Below, piece by piece: positions 4,217 to 7,051 of a stretch of 7,051 bases of DNA (positions are counted from its first letter, which is position 1; every line of letters starts with the position of its first letter). The stretch spans positions 1-7,051 of the forward strand of contig UQUX01000092.1 of assembly GCA_900544425.1 (NCBI GenBank), in the 5' to 3' direction. Position numbers and translations under genes: made by a program. This DNA is from an uncultured Collinsella sp. Lineage in GTDB: Bacteria; Actinomycetota; Coriobacteriia; Coriobacteriales; Coriobacteriaceae. The notes beneath the pieces are model-generated. The model made no database searches and was not told the DNA's origin. It saw nothing but the letters and a program-made list of their open reading frames with translations.

Positions 4217-6390
4217 CCTCCGCTGACCTCCTTAAAAATGTGTCGATATCGCATGGCGACCGCATCGCGCAGAGGGCGCGTCGCCACGGAGTCAAGGGTG
4301 CAAGCATACCGCAAGAGCTCGACCGCGTCCAAATGGGCCCACTCGATCAGCTCCTCGTCGGCATCCAGGTCGACAAAGCGCAGGGTCACACCACCATGCT
4401 GGCGGTACCCCAGGATTTCGCCCTCGTGGCGCAAACGCAGGTCCATTTGGGCGAGCGTAAAGCCGTCCGAGGTCTTTTCGAGCGACTGGAGACGGTCTTG
4501 CGCCGCCGATGCGCCGCCGTTGCCCTTGGAGTGCGTCATAACCAGGCAGGTGCCCGACACGCTGCCGCGGCCCACGCGACCGCGCAGCTGGTGCAAGGCC
4601 GCCAAGCCAAAGCGCTCACCGTTCTCGATGACCATAACGGTGGCGTTAGGCACGTCGACGCCCACCTCGACCACCGTAGTCGAGACGAGCACGTCGATCT
4701 CGCCACGCTTGAAGGCATCGATGACCCGATCCTTCTCCCCCGCTGGCATACGGCCGTGAAGGCGCTCGATGGCAAGACCCGGCAACGCCAGACGCAGGCG
4801 GTCGAGCTCGGTTGCCGTATCGTGCAGTGGCACGGGGACCGTCACGCGGCCCTCGTCGTCGCGGGCGATACCGGGCACGTCTTCCAGCTCATCGGCCGAG
4901 TCACTCGGCTCCACGAGCGGACAAATCACGTAGGCCTGCTGACCCTTTTCATGCGCCTCGCGGATGGCGCCATAGGCGAGGTCACGGCTCGACTCGGTGA
5001 GCACGCGTGTCGTCACGCCAGCACCAGGGACGGGCCGATGGCGAATGATGCTCGTGTCCAGATCGCCGTAGACCGAAAGCGCCAGCGTACGCGGGATGGG
5101 CGTCGCCGTCATAACGAGCAGATCGGCACCCGGTCCCTTCGCGCGCAGGGCGTTGCGTTGGCCGACGCCAAACCGGTGCTGTTCATCGATGACCACGAGC
5201 GACAGATGCTTGAACGCAACGTTATCCGAAAGAACCGCGTGGGTGCCAAAGAGCACGTTAAGCTCGCCCGATTCCAGCTGTGCATGGATGCGCTCGCGCT
5301 CTGCGGCCGGCGTGGCACCCGTCAGAAGTGCCCAGGACATGCCGGCCTGGGAGAGCAGAGGGCCGGTCTTATCGGCATATTGGCGCGCCAGCACGCCCGT
5401 GGGCGCCATAACGCAGGCCTGCGTGCCGCTATCGGCAGCCACAGCCAGCGCGCAGGCGGCAACGGCGGTCTTACCGGTACCGACATCGCCCAGCAGCAGA
5501 CGGTTCATCACGCGCCCGCCATCGCACATATCGCGCAGGATATCTTGGAACGCGGCCTCCTGCTCGTCGCTCAGCGAAAACGGCAGGGCTTGCTTGAGCA
5601 CGGCCAGGTGCTCGCCCGCGGTGTGGGCATAGGGCACCACATCGACCAGGCCGCCGTCGTTGCGCAGGCGCAGCGCCAGCTGCAGGTAGAGGCACTCCTC
5701 GTAGGCAAGCCGTGCGCGCGCGATATCGCGCTCGGCCATACTCGATGGAAAATGGATTGAGCGCAGCGCGCGGGCATTGCTCATCAGGCGACGCTTAACG
5801 CGCAGCGGTGCCGGAATGGGATCAAAGGGATTGCCGACGACCTCGAGCGCGCCGCTTACGATGCGGCGCATCCACGCCTGGCTCACGCCATCACTCACGT
5901 AATGGACCGGCAGGATAGTGCCCGCGGCACGCCCTTCCTCGAGCTTTTCAAAGTGCGGCGAGGCCATCTGCTTAAAACCGTAGGCAAACTCAACCTTGCC
6001 CATCACGGCCAGGCGGTCGCCCTGCTTAAGCTGCTGGGCAATCCAGGGCTGGCGGAAAAAGGCGACCTGCAGCACGCCTGTCTCGTCAACGAGTGAGACC
6101 TCGGTAACCTGCATGCGCGGACGCGGCTGCTTTTGGACGATACGATCGACCGTGGCGATGATGGTGCACACGGTACCGATGGGCGCCATCTCGATGGACC
6201 AGGAGCGCGTAAAGTCGAGGTATCGATGAGGGATATGGAGAAGGAGGTCCCCCACCGTCCGAATTCCCAGACGGCGAAGGGCCTCCTCACGTTTACCCGA
6301 AACATATTTGAGTCGCGCAATATCCTCGTCGAGCGCATTGCTCTGGGCAAAGCGATCCGAGACGCGCGGCACGGAGCAGAGCTCGGACAT
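4213..6390 (-). CDS. recG: ATP-dependent DNA helicase RecG
   Basis: RecG is a double-stranded DNA translocase that regresses stalled forks and branch-migrates Holliday junctions. The 725-residue protein has the full architecture. It has an N-terminal helical region (LGIRTVGDLLLHIPHRYLDF, 41-60), an OB-fold wedge domain (about 70-150), helicase domain 1 with Walker A GDVGTGKT at 301-308, MAPTGVLARQ at 328-337, DEQH at 402-405 and TATPIPRT at 428-435, helicase domain 2 with RLHGRMPAGEKD at 543-554, STTVVEVGVDVPNAT at 570-584 and motif VI QLRGRVGRG at 601-609, and the C-terminal GEILGYRQHG at 657-666. All key residues look intact. The start ATG at 6390 is 10 nt after the fakA stop with only a weak ribosome site (GTAGG), suggesting coupling. 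It overlaps rsmD by 4 nt (ATGA). The length is somewhat above E. coli RecG. Confidence 0.97.
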   Translation of the reverse strand: MSELCSVPRVSDRFAQSNALDEDIARLKYVSGKREEALRRLGIRTVGDLLLHIPHRYLDFTRSWSIEMAPIGTVCTIIATVDRIVQKQPRPRMQVTEVSLVDETGVLQVAFFRQPWIAQQLKQGDRLAVMGKVEFAYGFKQMASPHFEKLEEGRAAGTILPVHYVSDGVSQAWMRRIVSGALEVVGNPFDPIPAPLRVKRRLMSNARALRSIHFPSSMAERDIARARLAYEECLYLQLALRLRNDGGLVDVVPYAHTAGEHLAVLKQALPFSLSDEQEAAFQDILRDMCDGGRVMNRLLLGDVGTGKTAVAACALAVAADSGTQACVMAPTGVLARQYADKTGPLLSQAGMSWALLTGATPAAERERIHAQLESGELNVLFGTHAVLSDNVAFKHLSLVVIDEQHRFGVGQRNALRAKGPGADLLVMTATPIPRTLALSVYGDLDTSIIRHRPVPGAGVTTRVLTESSRDLAYGAIREAHEKGQQAYVICPLVEPSDSADELEDVPGIARDDEGRVTVPVPLHDTATELDRLRLALPGLAIERLHGRMPAGEKDRVIDAFKRGEIDVLVSTTVVEVGVDVPNATVMVIENGERFGLAALHQLRGRVGRGSVSGTCLVMTHSKGNGGASAAQDRLQSLEKTSDGFTLAQMDLRLRHEGEILGYRQHGGVTLRFVDLDADEELIEWAHLDAVELLRYACTLDSVATRPLRDAVAMRYRHIFKEVSGG
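4227..4233 (-). promoter_or_regulatory. Shine-Dalgarno of rsmD inside the recG 3' end
   Basis: AAGGAGG encodes the Lys-Glu-Val near the RecG C-terminus and lies 10 nt before the rsmD ATG at 4216. The spacing is slightly long. A second purine run, GGAGG, directly abuts the ATG but is too close to act as a standard site. Confidence 0.6.
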
Positions 6391-6400
6391 GGGCAGATGC

Positions 6401-7051
6401 CTACTCGATCGAGAAGATCACGGGATAGAGCGGCTGCTCGCCACGATGGGCGTCGATCTCCAGGTCGGGCTGAGCCTCCTCGATAGCGTCGACGATCTCC
6501 TGGAAGGCTTCATCGGACAGCTCCTCGCCGGCCAGAATCGTCAGCGCGTCGCCCTCCTCTTCCTCCTGCATGCGGTTGATGCAATCGAGCGTGACCTGCT
6601 TCACGTCGGAGCCGACGACATCGATGGAGCCGGCAATGATGCCCATGACGTCACCGGAGTGAATTGGCGAACCGTCGGAGGCGCTGGAGTCGCGCACGGC
6701 GCGGGTGACCTCGCCATCGCGGACCTCGCTGATGGCGTCGACCATAGCGGCGACGGCATCCTCGAGCTCGGAATCGGGCAGGACCGCGAACAGCGCGGAG
6801 AAGGCCTGCGGAACGGTCTTGGTGGGAACGACGGCGACCTTCTTGTCGGTGCAGGCTGAGGCAGCGGCCTCAGCGGCCATGCGAATGTTGCCGTTGTTGG
6901 GCAGAATGATGACCGAGGTCGCGTTGACCTGGTCAACAGCGCCCAGCAGGTCTGCAGTCGAGGGGTTCATGGTCTGACCACCCGACACGATCACGTCGAC
7001 GCCGAGGGACTTGAGGATGTCTGCCTCGCCGGACCCAGCGGCAACGGCGAC
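6401..7051 (-). CDS. fakA: Fatty acid kinase FakA / YloV-type DAK2 protein, C-terminal part (runs off right edge)
   Basis: FakA phosphorylates fatty acids held by FakB partners, making acyl-phosphate for PlsY or, through PlsX, acyl-ACP. Only the last 216 residues are visible. They belong to the middle and C-terminal domains that follow the DhaL-like (DAK2) kinase domain: VAVAAGSGEADILKSLGVD at 1-19 of the fragment, the family hallmark SGGQTMNPST at 23-32, VIILPNNGNI at 47-56, VAVVPTKTVPQAF at 72-84, HSGDVMGIIAGSI at 131-143, and the ending GEQPLYPVIFSIE at 204-216. The kinase active site and start are outside the window, so kinase competence cannot be judged. The frame is open to the edge; GTG at 6994 is not the real start. 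recG follows after 10 nt. No fakB is in this window. An alternative reading is a generic YloV/DAK2 protein of unknown role. Confidence 0.88.
   Translation of the reverse strand, partial: VAVAAGSGEADILKSLGVDVIVSGGQTMNPSTADLLGAVDQVNATSVIILPNNGNIRMAAEAAASACTDKKVAVVPTKTVPQAFSALFAVLPDSELEDAVAAMVDAISEVRDGEVTRAVRDSSASDGSPIHSGDVMGIIAGSIDVVGSDVKQVTLDCINRMQEEEEGDALTILAGEELSDEAFQEIVDAIEEAQPDLEIDAHRGEQPLYPVIFSIE

Noticed and set aside
4240..5760. A 506-codon open frame on the plus strand antisense to recG
   Set aside because: It lies wholly opposite recG, whose helicase motifs are unmistakable. The plus-strand product is His/Gln/Arg-rich with no recognisable domain, the usual shadow of a GC-rich gene.
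1..7051. Mobile element, CRISPR array, tRNA, defence or toxin-antitoxin system
   Set aside because: The window is almost fully covered by ten recognisable housekeeping genes with short gaps. I saw no direct repeats with spacers, no transposase, integrase or toxin signatures, and no tRNA cloverleaf.

Overview
The window is a single co-directional block of housekeeping genes, all read on the minus strand, so transcription runs from high to low coordinates. GC content is high (about 60% by eye). Gene order and protein features point to an actinobacterium. The strongest clue is a SepIVA/Rv2927c-like coiled-coil gene directly upstream of a YceD (DUF177) gene, in a block with recG, rsmD, coaD and rnc, as in actinobacteria. 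Compact ATGA-type gene junctions and a FakA-type fatty acid kinase gene suggest Coriobacteriia (Collinsella-like). This taxonomic call is inference from recall, not from a search.

In transcription order: (1) 7051-6401, the 3' end of a FakA/YloV-type fatty acid kinase gene. (2) recG, 6390-4213, the branch-migration helicase. (3) rsmD, 4216-3560, the 16S rRNA m2G966 methyltransferase, overlapping recG by 4 nt. (4) coaD, 3567-3070, phosphopantetheine adenylyltransferase, overlapping rsmD by 8 nt. After a 68-nt gap with a possible promoter come (5) a small SepIVA/DivIVA-like coiled-coil protein, 3001-2504, and (6) yceD (DUF177), 2504-1950, joined by a TAATG overlap. After a 64-nt gap comes (7) rpmF (ribosomal protein L32), 1885-1706, which is too short for many ORF callers. 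An 87-nt gap holds several inverted repeats, including a good intrinsic terminator, and leads to (8) plsX, 1618-599. A 124-nt gap with a perfect 22-bp palindrome leads to (9) acpP, 474-232, and (10) the 5' end of rnc (RNase III), which starts at a TTG codon at 228 and runs off the left edge.

Two themes recur. One is phospholipid and acyl-group supply: FakA makes acyl-phosphate from fatty acids, PlsX interconverts acyl-ACP and acyl-phosphate, AcpP is the carrier, and CoaD makes dephospho-CoA, the precursor of the CoA that donates the ACP prosthetic arm. The other is ribosome and RNA biogenesis: RsmD, YceD, L32 and RNase III. RecG and the SepIVA-like protein add DNA repair and cell division or envelope growth.

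I see no tRNA, rRNA, CRISPR, insertion sequence, phage gene or defence system, and no evidence of a new multigene system. The points worth a second look are small: the palindrome before acpP, the terminator-like leader between rpmF and plsX, an Asn-Ser-Leu (not Asp-Ser-Leu) attachment motif in the ACP, and an unusually short SepIVA-like protein.
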